Below, piece after piece: positions 55,729-64,000 of a DNA stretch of 64,000 bases. The notes under the pieces were generated by a model. The model saw nothing but the letters and a program-made list of their open reading frames with translations. It was not told where the DNA came from and did no database searches. The stretch is from JAWKTT01 sp041398965 (GTDB taxonomy: Bacteria > Planctomycetota > Planctomycetia > Planctomycetales > Planctomycetaceae), in the NCBI GenBank assembly GCA_041398965.1, contig JAWKTT010000018.1, positions 1 through 64,000 on the forward strand, read 5' to 3'. The position numbers and the translations under genes were made by a program. How positions within the stretch are numbered: position 1 is the stretch's first letter; each line of letters starts with the position of its first letter.

Positions 55729-56658
55729 TCAACGGAGATACGTTTGGTTCGTCACCTTAAACACATATCCGCTCCCCTGAGTGTCGACCGAAAAGTAAGT
55801 GCGGCGAATCTCTTCTGGCTTCTTGTTCGCGTAGTTCAACTCGATCGTTAACAGTTTCTGCAATGTCAGGTTGGGATAGAAGTGAAAAATCTGTCCCCCG
55901 GAAGTGTTGACTCCAGCCTTCTTGAACAACTCCCGGTCGACATTCTCTCTCGCTCCGCCGCCCCACTTGAAGTACCAGCGATCATCCTTCCATTCGTTTG
56001 CTTGTCGAATGACCGGCGAGCCGGAAATCTTCGAGATGTATGTCATCTTACTGGTGGCAGGGTAGTAGATGCCGAGTTCGATCTCGAAAAAGTCGAGCTG
56101 TTTGGCATACTCCGTAATCGACGTCTCGTTGAAGCGAATGAACCAACGTTGTCCGATGCCGATCCCTTTTCCTGGCCCACCACCCGACCCCAAAGGGCGA
56201 CCTCCGGTCCCGACTGCACTCCCTGCCACCCCTGCCTCGGAATCGGAAGCGAGCACTTCCTGCACCTGTTTCGTCGCCCGTTCTGATAGTTCTACAACGG
56301 TCTCGAGGGTCTCTGTCACCTGCTGATCTTCCACGACTTCATCAACGGGCGTGGCATTGGGGTCAACCTCGTCGGGAGAGTCAACCTGCGGCGAGTCCTC
56401 GGGGTTGCCGTCCTCGAAGCCCCCGCCAGTGTCAATCATATCGAGCGCAATCAACGGCGGATCGGCAGGGCGACGATTTGAGAGATACTGCAAATACGAA
56501 TAGATCGCTGCCAGCACGATTCCCATCATGAGGGCGATCATCACTGCACTCACACGGTCGTATCGGGTGACACGCAGCACCGGGACATGCACGTTCTTGG
56601 GGAGCGTGGCATTCTCACGACGAAGTGGAGGTTTGTGTGTTGAAGGCATGGCCTGCAT
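55729..56658 (-). CDS. Uncharacterised single-helix membrane protein of the Exb cluster
   Basis: 309 residues, starting ATG 56658 or ATG 56649. One membrane helix at about 37-60 (SAVMIALMMGIVLAAIYSYLQ) follows a short basic N-terminus. The periplasmic part has an acidic Asp/Glu/Pro linker (about 75-120), a Gly-rich segment (GSGGGPGKGIGIGQRW) and a beta-rich C-terminal domain (FFEIELGIYYPATSKMTY, YFSVDTQGSGYVFKVTNQ). The topology resembles TonB or TolA but the C-terminal domain has none of the TonB signature. It probably links the proton channel to an outer component. Function is inferred from neighbours. Confidence 0.75.
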   Translation of the reverse strand: MQAMPSTHKPPLRRENATLPKNVHVPVLRVTRYDRVSAVMIALMMGIVLAAIYSYLQYLSNRRPADPPLIALDMIDTGGGFEDGNPEDSPQVDSPDEVDPNATPVDEVVEDQQVTETLETVVELSERATKQVQEVLASDSEAGVAGSAVGTGGRPLGSGGGPGKGIGIGQRWFIRFNETSITEYAKQLDFFEIELGIYYPATSKMTYISKISGSPVIRQANEWKDDRWYFKWGGGARENVDRELFKKAGVNTSGGQIFHFYPNLTLQKLLTIELNYANKKPEEIRRTYFSVDTQGSGYVFKVTNQTYLR

Positions 56659-56968
56659 TCAGCGAAAGGGACCCGAACGGGAAGATGAATGCCACGAAAC
56701 TTTGGGGGCTGACGGTTACACTTTGTGCCATCGTTCTCGCCAACTCCCAACCTTCGCCATGCTAGGAGGCGTTCACGGAACTGTCAACGAGCCAACGCTC
56801 CACAACCGGGGAAAACGACCACTTTCACAATCAACGTTTTCCACAATCATGGAACTCGCGAACCTGCACTGGCCAGTTCGAGATTCCGTTTCTATAAGGC
56901 AGTCACGACAGGCCACAGGATGGCTGGACGACAGGCACTGCGGAACCTCACACTTCAGGATGATGCGG
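56659..56968. promoter_or_regulatory. Divergent region upstream of the Exb cluster and GH15 gene
   Basis: 310 bp between the Exb-cluster membrane protein and the GH15-like gene. It contains the inverted repeat GGAAAACG (56810-56817) and CGTTTTCC (56835-56842). The role is unknown; it may be an operator or just an AT-rich hairpin. Promoter hexamers were not clear. Confidence 0.35.
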
Positions 56969-58303
56969 ATGAACACCCCCTCACACTCCCTCCCCCCTGC
57001 TGGCCTCTCCCCCGCTGAGTGGTTTGATCGTTGTCATCATGTCGACGAACTACGCCAACTTATCAGCTTTCTGGAAGCTCAAGGCACATTCGTCTTTCCT
57101 CAACTTCCCTCCGGGCTCTTCTCCGCTGCGGCCAGTGTCGCAGAAGAGTTCGGAGCGACCGGCTATCAGAACGTCTGGGTCCGCGACAACGTTCATGTCG
57201 CAAACGCCCATCTCATTCTTGGCGATCGCCCCGCAGCCGCTGCGGTCGCCAACGCGATCATGACCTTCTACGTCAAACATCAGTCTCGGCTCGTCGACTT
57301 ACTCGAAGGACGACTCGACCCTTCAGTCCCGATGCATCGTCCCCACATTCGTTTTGATGGAACCTCTTGCACCGAACTGACAGAAGACTGGGCACACGCT
57401 CAAAACGATGCTCTGGGCGCCTTCCTCTGGCTCTACGCAAGGCTCGCCGTTACGCACGACGTCAGTCTCAACGATGCCGCACGAGTGGTACTCGCCGATC
57501 TCGTTCACTTTCTGGCCCTCATCGAATACTGGCAGGACGAAGATGCGGGGCATTGGGAAGAGGTTCGCAAGATCGCCGCTTCAAGTATTGGTGTCGCTTT
57601 GGCGGGTCTTTTGGCGGTGCGTCAGTTTGTTACTCGACCCGACGAATTACCGCGATTTGCCGCCCTCGAACGGCCAATCGACATCGCACAACTCGATCAC
57701 CTCATCGACAAAGGGCGCGGCGCACTCGACGCCATTCTGCCTCACGAGTGCCGTCAGTCGAACCCTGCACAAAAACGCGATGCCGACGCAGCCCTCCTGT
57801 TTCTCATCTTCCCCTACAACGTGGTCTCACCCGAGCAGGAGTCTCAGATTCTCGACCGGGTGAAGTCGCAACTCCTCGGAGAGCGCGGCATCCGACGCTA
57901 CAACGGCGACTCATACTGGTGTGCCGACTACAAGACACTGCTCCCCGCAGACGAGCGGACGGCCGACTTCAGCGACGACATGGGTCGCCGCGATGCCTTG
58001 CTCAAACCGGGAGATGAAGCTCAATGGTGTCTCTTCGACCCGATCATCTCGATCGCCGCAGGAACACGCTATCTTGCAAGTGGTGACGTAGCCGATCTCG
58101 AAGAACAGCGTGCTTTCCTCCGTCGCAGTCTGTCTCAATTGACCGATGGCTCTCCCCCATTCCCCCCTTATCGATGCCCCGAGAGCTACTATCTGGAACG
58201 AGGAAAACGGGTTCCCAACGACCTGACCCCACTCCTCTGGTCCCAAGCCAACCTCCGGCTCGCCCTCCATGCGATGGAGCAAAGCTTATCACGCAACACT
58301 TAG
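56969..58303 (+). CDS. GH15-like glycosidase / phosphorylase-kinase-like protein
   Basis: Related to glycoside hydrolase family 15 and to the phosphorylase kinase alpha-subunit fold (six-hairpin barrel). YQNVWVRDNVHVANAHLI near residue 65 matches the family's early WxRD motif, and CTELTEDWAHAQNDALGAFLW carries the WAHxQNDALG signature. GDSYWCADYKTL is near the middle, and an acidic Glu in CLFDPIIS is a candidate. No signal peptide, so cytosolic. ATG 56969 has AGGATG at a good distance; ATG 56960 is possible. About 444 residues. Likely acts on glycogen or trehalose-like glucans; the substrate is not determined. Confidence 0.85.
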   Translation: MNTPSHSLPPAGLSPAEWFDRCHHVDELRQLISFLEAQGTFVFPQLPSGLFSAAASVAEEFGATGYQNVWVRDNVHVANAHLILGDRPAAAAVANAIMTFYVKHQSRLVDLLEGRLDPSVPMHRPHIRFDGTSCTELTEDWAHAQNDALGAFLWLYARLAVTHDVSLNDAARVVLADLVHFLALIEYWQDEDAGHWEEVRKIAASSIGVALAGLLAVRQFVTRPDELPRFAALERPIDIAQLDHLIDKGRGALDAILPHECRQSNPAQKRDADAALLFLIFPYNVVSPEQESQILDRVKSQLLGERGIRRYNGDSYWCADYKTLLPADERTADFSDDMGRRDALLKPGDEAQWCLFDPIISIAAGTRYLASGDVADLEEQRAFLRRSLSQLTDGSPPFPPYRCPESYYLERGKRVPNDLTPLLWSQANLRLALHAMEQSLSRNT

Positions 58304-58411
58304 AAGAGTCGTCAATGGGGCGAGCGATTTGCACGGGCTTTGATCCCTCCCGCAAAGCCCCCGGAATAGTTGCCGGGAAAGTTCCGTCAATCCCTGCTCC
58401 GACACCCTGCG

Positions 58412-58657
58412 TCAGCTTCTTGGCAGTGCAACCGAATAGAGCAGCGTGATGCCGCCGATGCCGACCATCGTATAGCCAACCCAGTCTGGGGGATCGATGA
58501 AGCGGCGACCATCCTTCGTAGGTTGTGAGACCGCCTGTACCAGATGGCTCCCTTGCGCCCCTTCGCCGACCCGGACCACAACACCATCGATCGCAAACAA
58601 CGACATCCCACTGAGGATGACAAATGTGCCGATGGAAAAGAAAAAGGTTCGAAGCAT
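58412..58657 (-). CDS. Small two-helix membrane protein
   Basis: 81 residues starting MLRTFFFSIGTFVILSGMSL with a first hydrophobic helix (about 5-25), then a polar loop (VGEGAQGSHLVQAVSQPTKD) and a second helix (about 60-77, WVGYTMVGIGGITLLYSVAL). The loop has no Cys or known motif. Protein-like composition, an ATG start and a position in an otherwise empty gap support a real gene. Homologues of this size are plausible in planctomycetes; unverified. Confidence 0.65.
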   Translation of the reverse strand: MLRTFFFSIGTFVILSGMSLFAIDGVVVRVGEGAQGSHLVQAVSQPTKDGRRFIDPPDWVGYTMVGIGGITLLYSVALPRS

Positions 58658-58918
58658 CTCGGTTTACTCGCCAAGGAGTAGCATCGCCCCCGTCCCTGAG
58701 ATGTCACCCACAACCTCCTGTCGGTCCTCCACGTTGATCGACATGTCGAAGCAGCAAATCGAGTTCCAGTCAGGAAGCCTGCGCCGTTTCTCGATGTCCC
58801 CGTCAAGTTCAACGATTATGACGATTGCGCGAAGCAGCTTTCGATACTTGCGTACGACAGACATCCATGTCCGCCCAAGAGACCTCGGAGCGACAACCAC
58901 AAATGCCCAGCGTAGAAA

Positions 58919-59641
58919 CTAGATTGAGAACGAGAAGTCGTTCCAGCTTGGCGGCGCGGGAGCGGTGATGGTCAGTTCGTCGTAGCGGACCGGGTGCAAG
59001 ATCGTCAGGCTCCAGGCGTGCAGGGCGATGGAGCGATCGCGAGGTTCCCCCGTTTGTGGCCCGAACTGCGTCGTCGCTCCGTACTGCAGGTCTCCCACAA
59101 TCGGACAGCCCCGACTGGCGAATTGTATCCGAATCTGATGCATTCGACCGGTCTCCAACTCCACCTCGACCAGCGCTCTCCCTCGCGACGTGGCTAACGT
59201 CCGATAGTGTAAGCGAGCATGTTTTCCCTGTGGATGCCCCTCACGGACAAGTTCAACCCGCGGTTCTCCTTCAATCCGAAATATCCAGTCTTCCAACGTC
59301 CCCACAGGTTCAGCCGGAGGGCGTTCCAAAACCGCTCGATAGACCTTCTTCACCTGTCGATTGGCAAACTGCTCCGACAGTCGGGCAGCACACTTCGAGT
59401 TTCGCGAAAAGACCACCACACCCGACACTGGCCGATCGAGTCGATGCGGCACTCCCAGATAGACATTTCCCGGCTTATTGTACTTCTTTGCGATGTACCC
59501 CTTCACCATGTCGATCAGACCAGTGACTCCAATCGGGGCCCCCTGCGTAATGACTCCTGATGGCTTGTTGACAGCAATGACAGGACCATCCTCACAGAGC
59601 ACGTCCAAAGGAGTTGCAGCATTTTCCGAACTTTCCGACAT
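58919..59641 (-). CDS. RluA-family RNA pseudouridine synthase
   Basis: Isomerises uridine in rRNA or tRNA. The catalytic Asp is in VPHRLDRPVSGVVVFSRN, and TGRMHQIRIQFASRGCPIVGD is the family's later motif. ATG 59641 (MSESSENAATPLDVLCEDG) gives 240 residues without the N-terminal S4 domain found in RluD, so it resembles the short RluA/RluC group. The longer frame at 59809 adds only leader-like sequence. The target site cannot be told from sequence. It lies 165 bp downstream of the dnaE stop, on the same strand. Confidence 0.92.
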   Translation of the reverse strand: MSESSENAATPLDVLCEDGPVIAVNKPSGVITQGAPIGVTGLIDMVKGYIAKKYNKPGNVYLGVPHRLDRPVSGVVVFSRNSKCAARLSEQFANRQVKKVYRAVLERPPAEPVGTLEDWIFRIEGEPRVELVREGHPQGKHARLHYRTLATSRGRALVEVELETGRMHQIRIQFASRGCPIVGDLQYGATTQFGPQTGEPRDRSIALHAWSLTILHPVRYDELTITAPAPPSWNDFSFSI

Positions 59642-59805
59642 AACACTTTTCGCAAGAGGTAAACACAAATCATAGCCACCAAGACTCAAACTCAACGTCC
59701 ATCCGCAACCTAAACAGCACCACCCAACTGTTTCCAGGACATTGCCGCTGAGAGGGAATGCAAACTGCGAAGAATCGCAGACTCTGGGGGATCGCTGGCC
59801 GGAAA

Positions 59806-62800
59806 TCAATGGCCGCTCGAATCTCCCATGAACCGGAATCCACCGCTCCCCAGGATGTCCCTCAGGGCCTGTTTGAGTTCGGGACGGGCGGATACTTGAA
59901 ACGGCGTCGAGAGGATTGCCCGGAGACGATTACTGTTTACGACCGGAATGGCATCCAAACTCGTCATTTCGTCGTCGTCCGACTCATCGTCATCAAGACC
60001 CGACAGCCCATCGTGGTCCAACCGCGATCGACCAACTGTCAACTCGCCCTGACCGTACTTTAGATGATCGCCCCCGTGATGACTCCCGTTACCGTTGCCA
60101 TTGCCGTTACCATGTCCATTCCCCTGAGGTTCTGCGGTGACGAGTCCGCTGGTTCGAGAGGTGAGTGACGCCCCATCGCCGTTCTTGGTACCGACCATTC
60201 TGCTCGTGGCGACAGGGAGGTCCATCCAAGTCTCGACCACAATGGCGACGGGTGTCTTCCCTGGGAAACGAGACAAGACATCCCTTACGCGCTTCATCTC
60301 ATCTTCAGTATTCATCCCTCGCACAAACTTAATAAATATCTGCTTCGTGAATTCCTTTTCGGCCTCTTCGAGCGTCATCACCTTATTGCAAATGATATTT
60401 GGCTCACGCCCTCGCGCGTCTATTCGCCCCTTAACAATTAATATTGCGTCCGAGTCGATCTTCTCTCCTTGAGTCGCAAAGTCGTCCGGCCACATAATAC
60501 ATCGCACAACCCCCTTAGGATCTTCTAAGTCGAAGTTAATGTACTTGCTATTTCCATTTCGCGATGGATTTTTCGTCGCAGCCCGTTTAATGGCCGAGAC
60601 CATCCCGCCGATGAGCACTTCCTGTCCATCATTGAGCGTCCGCAAGTCGGCGATCGTGTGCTGCGCAAAAGACTCCAGCTCGGCGGCAAACTCTGTCAAA
60701 GGATGCGACGTTAAGTAAAAGCCAAAGACCTCTTTCTCGGCTTGCAGCTTCTGCGAGTGCGTCCAGTCATCAGCCGGCGGGATCGAGATGTCGTCATCGG
60801 CTTCGGTCCCCGCAGCACTCTCGCCGCCGAACAGAGACAACTGCCCCCGCGACTTATCACGGTGAGCAGAGGCTGCCGATTGTACGGCTCGCTCCATGAC
60901 CAGCATGAGTTGTGCTCGGTTCGCACCAAAACTGTCGAGTGCCCCGGCTTTAATCAGGATTTCGAGCACTCCCTTGGTCAATTGTTTCGGGTCAACGCGT
61001 TCGCAGAGATCAAAGATATGTTTGAATCGACCGTTGGCTTCCCGCTCGTCAACGATGGCCTGCACGGCCCCCTCTCCGACCCCCTTGATGGCTCCCATTC
61101 CGAAGGCGACGCTCCCTTGACCGGCGGTCCCCCCCGTCCGGGTTGCTTCGACAACTTCTTCTTTTGCCCCCTTCTTCTTCCGCGGGGAACCTTTCGCTGT
61201 CGCGGGAGCATTCCCTGCCGCAAGTGCTGCGTCCCCGTCTCGGCTGGTGACGACTCGGAAGAGCACATCACTCATATTAACATCGGGAGGCAAAATCCCG
61301 ATTCCCATTCGCCGGCAATCATCCGTATGCTCACTCATGCGGTCACTCGACTCCATCCCGCAGGAGAGAAGAGCCGCCATAAATTCGGCCGGGTAGTGAG
61401 CCTTAAGGTAGGCCGTCTGGTAGGCGATCGCTCCATAGGCTGTGCTATGTGACTTATTAAAACCGTATCCGGCGAATTTCTCAATCAGATTGAAGATGTC
61501 AGCCGCCTGGTCTCTGGACATGCCCTGCGAGACGGCCCCATCCAGGAACTGCTCTTTATACTTAGCAATGTCGTCGAATTTCTTCTTGGAAATGGCCTTA
61601 ATGCATTTATAACTGGAGGCGAGTTCGATCCCTCCGAGACGGTTAAGGATGCGCATGACCTGTTCTTGGTATACCATGACCCCATAAGTCTCTTCGAGAA
61701 CTTCGTCGATAATGGGGTGAACTTTCTCAGGCTCTTTGCGACCGTTCTTCACGTCGACGTACTGCATCACCATCCCCCCCTCCAGCGGGCCGGGACGGTA
61801 GAGAGCTGAAGTGGCGATGATGTCTTCGAATTTGTCGGGGCGCATTTTCGTCAGGAGATCCCGCATCCCGCCCGATTCCAGCTGGAAGATTCCCTTTGTT
61901 TCGCCCCGTTGCAGCAGGGCAAACGTTTCTTTGTCATCAAGCGGAAAGTCGATGGGCCGCATGGTGAAGTCGGGGTGCGTCTTCTGAACATTCTGCACCG
62001 CCTTGTCGAGAATCGACAGGTTGCGGAGACCGAGGAAGTCCATTTTCAACAGACCGGCCTTTTCAACATCGGTCCATTGCGTGAGGATGTCATCCTTACC
62101 GGTAATTTTCTGCAAAGGGACATACTCATCCAGCGGACAGTCGGCGATCACGACGCCGGCGGCATGGGTCCCTGCCGACTTGGCGAGTCCCTCCATCGCC
62201 ATTGCGAAGTTGATCAACTCTTTGACTTGCGGGTCCGACTCGAACGCTTCCCGAAGATCGGGAGACTCTTTGAGGGCGTCTTTGAGCTTGATGTTCAGCG
62301 TGTCGGGAACCATCTTGGCGATCTCATCTGCTCGCTTCAACGGGATCGACAAGGCCCGGGCGACGTCGCGGATGGCCGCTTTGGCTTTGAGAGTGCCGAA
62401 CGTGCCAATCTGGGCGACACACTCGACGCCATACTTCTGCTTGACGTATTGAATCACCATTTCGCGGCGATCACGGCAAAAATCGATGTCGATATCCGGC
62501 GCCTCGGATCGGCTGGGATCGAGAAATCGTTCGAACAGCAAGTCGTACTTGATCGGACAGACATCAGACAGGCCGAGCAGATAGGCGACAATTGCTCCGC
62601 AAGCCGAACCACGGGCGGTACAGGGGATGCCGTTCTCTCTGGCGAATCGGGCGAAGTCCCACACAATCAGGAAGTAGCTCGAATAACCCATTCGCTCGAT
62701 GACGCCAAGTTCAAACTCGAGTCGATCCCTGTACACGGCATCTGGGTTGTCTCCATAACGCCACCTCAATCCCTCTTCGCAAACGTCTCGCAGGTGCTGC

Positions 62801-63693
62801 ACGTCGGTCTTTCCTGGGGGGGGAGTGAAGACCGGAAAGTGACGCTTGGTCAGATCAAGTTGTATGTCGCAGCGATTCGCAATTTCTTGAGATCGAGCGA
62901 CCGCTTCAGCCTGCTGCGGAAAGGCATTGTACATCTGCTCCGGCGAACGAATGAAAAGCTGGTCGGTTTGAATCTTCATTCGATTTTCGTCACTGCGGAA
63001 CGACTTTGTGTTCACGCAGAGCAAGACGTCGTGCATGTCGGCATCGTCGGCACAGAGATAGTGTGCATCATTGGTCGCAACGAGCGGGAATCCCATCCGG
63101 TTGGCGATGTCGATCGTCGCTTCAGCACAGGACTGCTGGATTTCGACCCCAGCATCCTGAATTTCCAGGTAGAAGCGGTCGCCGAAGACTTCGGAATACC
63201 ATTGAATCAGCTTTTCCGACTTCTCCCTCTCCTCCGCCAACAAGAGTCGCGAAAGTTCGCTGGAGGCACACCCGGAGAGGAGAATCAGCCCTTCGCTATG
63301 GGCCTTGAGAATCTCCTTGTCGATGCGGGGTTTGTAATAGAATCCCTCCAGAAACGCCTTCGAGGAAAGTTTGACCAGGTTCTTAAACCCAGTCGCGTTC
63401 ATCGCCAGCAGAGTGAGATGAAAAGCCGCTTCCTTCAGCCGTGAAGCGGTGCGATCGGTGCGATGTCCGGGAGCGATGTACGCTTCGTAACCGACGATCG
63501 GGTTGACGTCATTCGATCGACAGACCTGATAGAACTCGAGTGCTCCATAGAGGTTTCCATGATCGGTGATGGCACAGGAATTCATCCCGAGCTTCTTGAC
63601 TTGCGAGATGAGCGCGGGAATCTTGTTCGCACCATCCAGCAGGGAATAGTGCGTATGACAGTGCAAATGTGCAAATGGCCGAGCGTCGCTCAT
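59806..63693 (-). CDS. dnaE: DNA polymerase III alpha subunit
   Basis: Replicative polymerase, 1295 residues. The N-terminal PHP domain has HLHCHTHYSLLDG (His9, His11, His13, His15), and the metal-binding ITDHGNLYGALEFY follows. The palm holds the paired catalytic Asp in PDIDIDFCRDRR (about 398-410) and LKMDFLGLRNLSILD (the third Asp nearby). The beta-binding/OB part is around 1040-1130 (VRCIMWPDDF). A linker of about 22 residues rich in Gly-Asn-His (about 1189-1210) precedes a short C-terminal helix region. ATG 63693. No PolC-type exonuclease insertion, so DnaE1-like. Confidence 0.97.
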   Translation of the reverse strand: MSDARPFAHLHCHTHYSLLDGANKIPALISQVKKLGMNSCAITDHGNLYGALEFYQVCRSNDVNPIVGYEAYIAPGHRTDRTASRLKEAAFHLTLLAMNATGFKNLVKLSSKAFLEGFYYKPRIDKEILKAHSEGLILLSGCASSELSRLLLAEEREKSEKLIQWYSEVFGDRFYLEIQDAGVEIQQSCAEATIDIANRMGFPLVATNDAHYLCADDADMHDVLLCVNTKSFRSDENRMKIQTDQLFIRSPEQMYNAFPQQAEAVARSQEIANRCDIQLDLTKRHFPVFTPPPGKTDVQHLRDVCEEGLRWRYGDNPDAVYRDRLEFELGVIERMGYSSYFLIVWDFARFARENGIPCTARGSACGAIVAYLLGLSDVCPIKYDLLFERFLDPSRSEAPDIDIDFCRDRREMVIQYVKQKYGVECVAQIGTFGTLKAKAAIRDVARALSIPLKRADEIAKMVPDTLNIKLKDALKESPDLREAFESDPQVKELINFAMAMEGLAKSAGTHAAGVVIADCPLDEYVPLQKITGKDDILTQWTDVEKAGLLKMDFLGLRNLSILDKAVQNVQKTHPDFTMRPIDFPLDDKETFALLQRGETKGIFQLESGGMRDLLTKMRPDKFEDIIATSALYRPGPLEGGMVMQYVDVKNGRKEPEKVHPIIDEVLEETYGVMVYQEQVMRILNRLGGIELASSYKCIKAISKKKFDDIAKYKEQFLDGAVSQGMSRDQAADIFNLIEKFAGYGFNKSHSTAYGAIAYQTAYLKAHYPAEFMAALLSCGMESSDRMSEHTDDCRRMGIGILPPDVNMSDVLFRVVTSRDGDAALAAGNAPATAKGSPRKKKGAKEEVVEATRTGGTAGQGSVAFGMGAIKGVGEGAVQAIVDEREANGRFKHIFDLCERVDPKQLTKGVLEILIKAGALDSFGANRAQLMLVMERAVQSAASAHRDKSRGQLSLFGGESAAGTEADDDISIPPADDWTHSQKLQAEKEVFGFYLTSHPLTEFAAELESFAQHTIADLRTLNDGQEVLIGGMVSAIKRAATKNPSRNGNSKYINFDLEDPKGVVRCIMWPDDFATQGEKIDSDAILIVKGRIDARGREPNIICNKVMTLEEAEKEFTKQIFIKFVRGMNTEDEMKRVRDVLSRFPGKTPVAIVVETWMDLPVATSRMVGTKNGDGASLTSRTSGLVTAEPQGNGHGNGNGNGNGSHHGGDHLKYGQGELTVGRSRLDHDGLSGLDDDESDDDEMTSLDAIPVVNSNRLRAILSTPFQVSARPELKQALRDILGSGGFRFMGDSSGH

Positions 63694-64000
63694 GGCTCTC
63701 CGTAGCGGTCAGAGTCGTGCGAAATCGGAGCCCGAAACCAGTCGAGCATCGCCGAAGCGGTCTCCCGGGAGACCGACCAAAGAGCATTCTACCCGCCCAC
63801 CCGTCCCTCGTCACCCCACTGGGAATGATGGCTAGCAGCCTGTCCGGAAAGGGTGTCTTTGCTGAGAGAGGGTTTGTGCAGACGGCGTGTGGGTTTGTTG
63901 GGGGCGGCGGCTTGGGGGGGCTTGCGTGGATTTGCGGTGATGCGATGTGTGGAAACTTCACCCAGAGTGCTTCCCCTTCGCACTTCGTGGCCAGCAGGCC
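63694..64000. other. Upstream region of dnaE, window end
   Basis: 307 bp with no recognisable gene. TAGCAGCCTGTCCGG at 63833-63847 resembles the outer edge of the two 136-137 bp repeats (TAGCAGCC). G-rich stretches follow to the window edge. The dnaE promoter presumably lies near 63720-63780. Confidence 0.35.

Noticed and set aside
58335..58360. Terminator after the GH15 gene (GGGCTTTG/CAAAGCCC)
   Set aside because: It has an 8-bp stem but no T-run on either side, so I did not list it as a terminator.
60063..60130. CRISPR-like or tandem array
   Set aside because: It is an in-frame hexanucleotide repeat coding for a Gly-Asn linker of DnaE, with no spacers.
61909..63444. 511-codon open frame on the plus strand
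   Set aside because: Antisense of dnaE; long antisense frames are expected at this GC content.

Overview
The window is chromosomal DNA of a planctomycete, most likely order Planctomycetales. The case rests on gene content. It has a DUF1598 protein, an SGNH hydrolase fused to DUF1080, small zinc-ribbon membrane proteins, an FHA plus PQQ-propeller protein beside ExbB/ExbD, NfeD with FloA, and a metal permease fused to a DtxR-like domain of a type otherwise known from chlamydiae, the sister group within the PVC superphylum. LptE, BamD and ExbBD homologues indicate a Gram-negative type envelope. GC content is moderate to high and coding density is about 85 percent. I found no rRNA, tRNA, CRISPR array, prophage or transposase gene.

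Layout. 0-5 kb: a partial reading frame, a phytanoyl-CoA dioxygenase, and a decaying stretch (a degenerate SGNH protein, then a multiply frameshifted beta-lactamase-like gene), followed by a secreted carbohydrate-binding-like protein. 5-8 kb: recG and a 51-residue protein. 8-12 kb: a manganese/iron ABC importer (binding protein, ATPase, permease-repressor fusion). 12-15 kb: NfeD, FloA and a third membrane protein. 15-22 kb: folC, Mn-type sod, clpB facing tyrA across a palindrome-rich gap. 22-25 kb: a family 2 glycosyltransferase, an FG-GAP protein and gene remnants. 25-31 kb: MoxR, a large membrane protein, an ABC-2 ATPase and a nucleoside-hydrolase-like protein without key catalytic residues. 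31-34 kb: an enolase-superfamily enzyme and a family 4 glycosyltransferase. 34-38 kb: recO-bamD-lptE on the minus strand, divergent from lexA. 38-43 kb: a Ycf46-like AAA ATPase, a possible structured RNA, and metG. 43-49 kb: SGNH-DUF1080, DUF1598, a zinc-ribbon membrane protein, truA and a DUF21/CBS protein. 49-57 kb: the FHA/PQQ - ExbD - ExbD - ExbB - membrane protein cluster. 57-64 kb: a GH15-like glycosidase, a small membrane protein, a pseudouridine synthase and dnaE.

Most genes are housekeeping (replication, repair and SOS, protein quality control, tRNA charging and modification, folate and tyrosine synthesis) mixed with lineage-typical envelope genes. The observations I rate highest are the permease-repressor fusion, which would couple metal import to its own regulation; a 136-137 bp inverted-repeat-bounded element present twice, each copy supplying the stop codon of the adjacent gene; a structured RNA or attenuator candidate upstream of metG; and the ExbBD-FHA-PQQ cluster.
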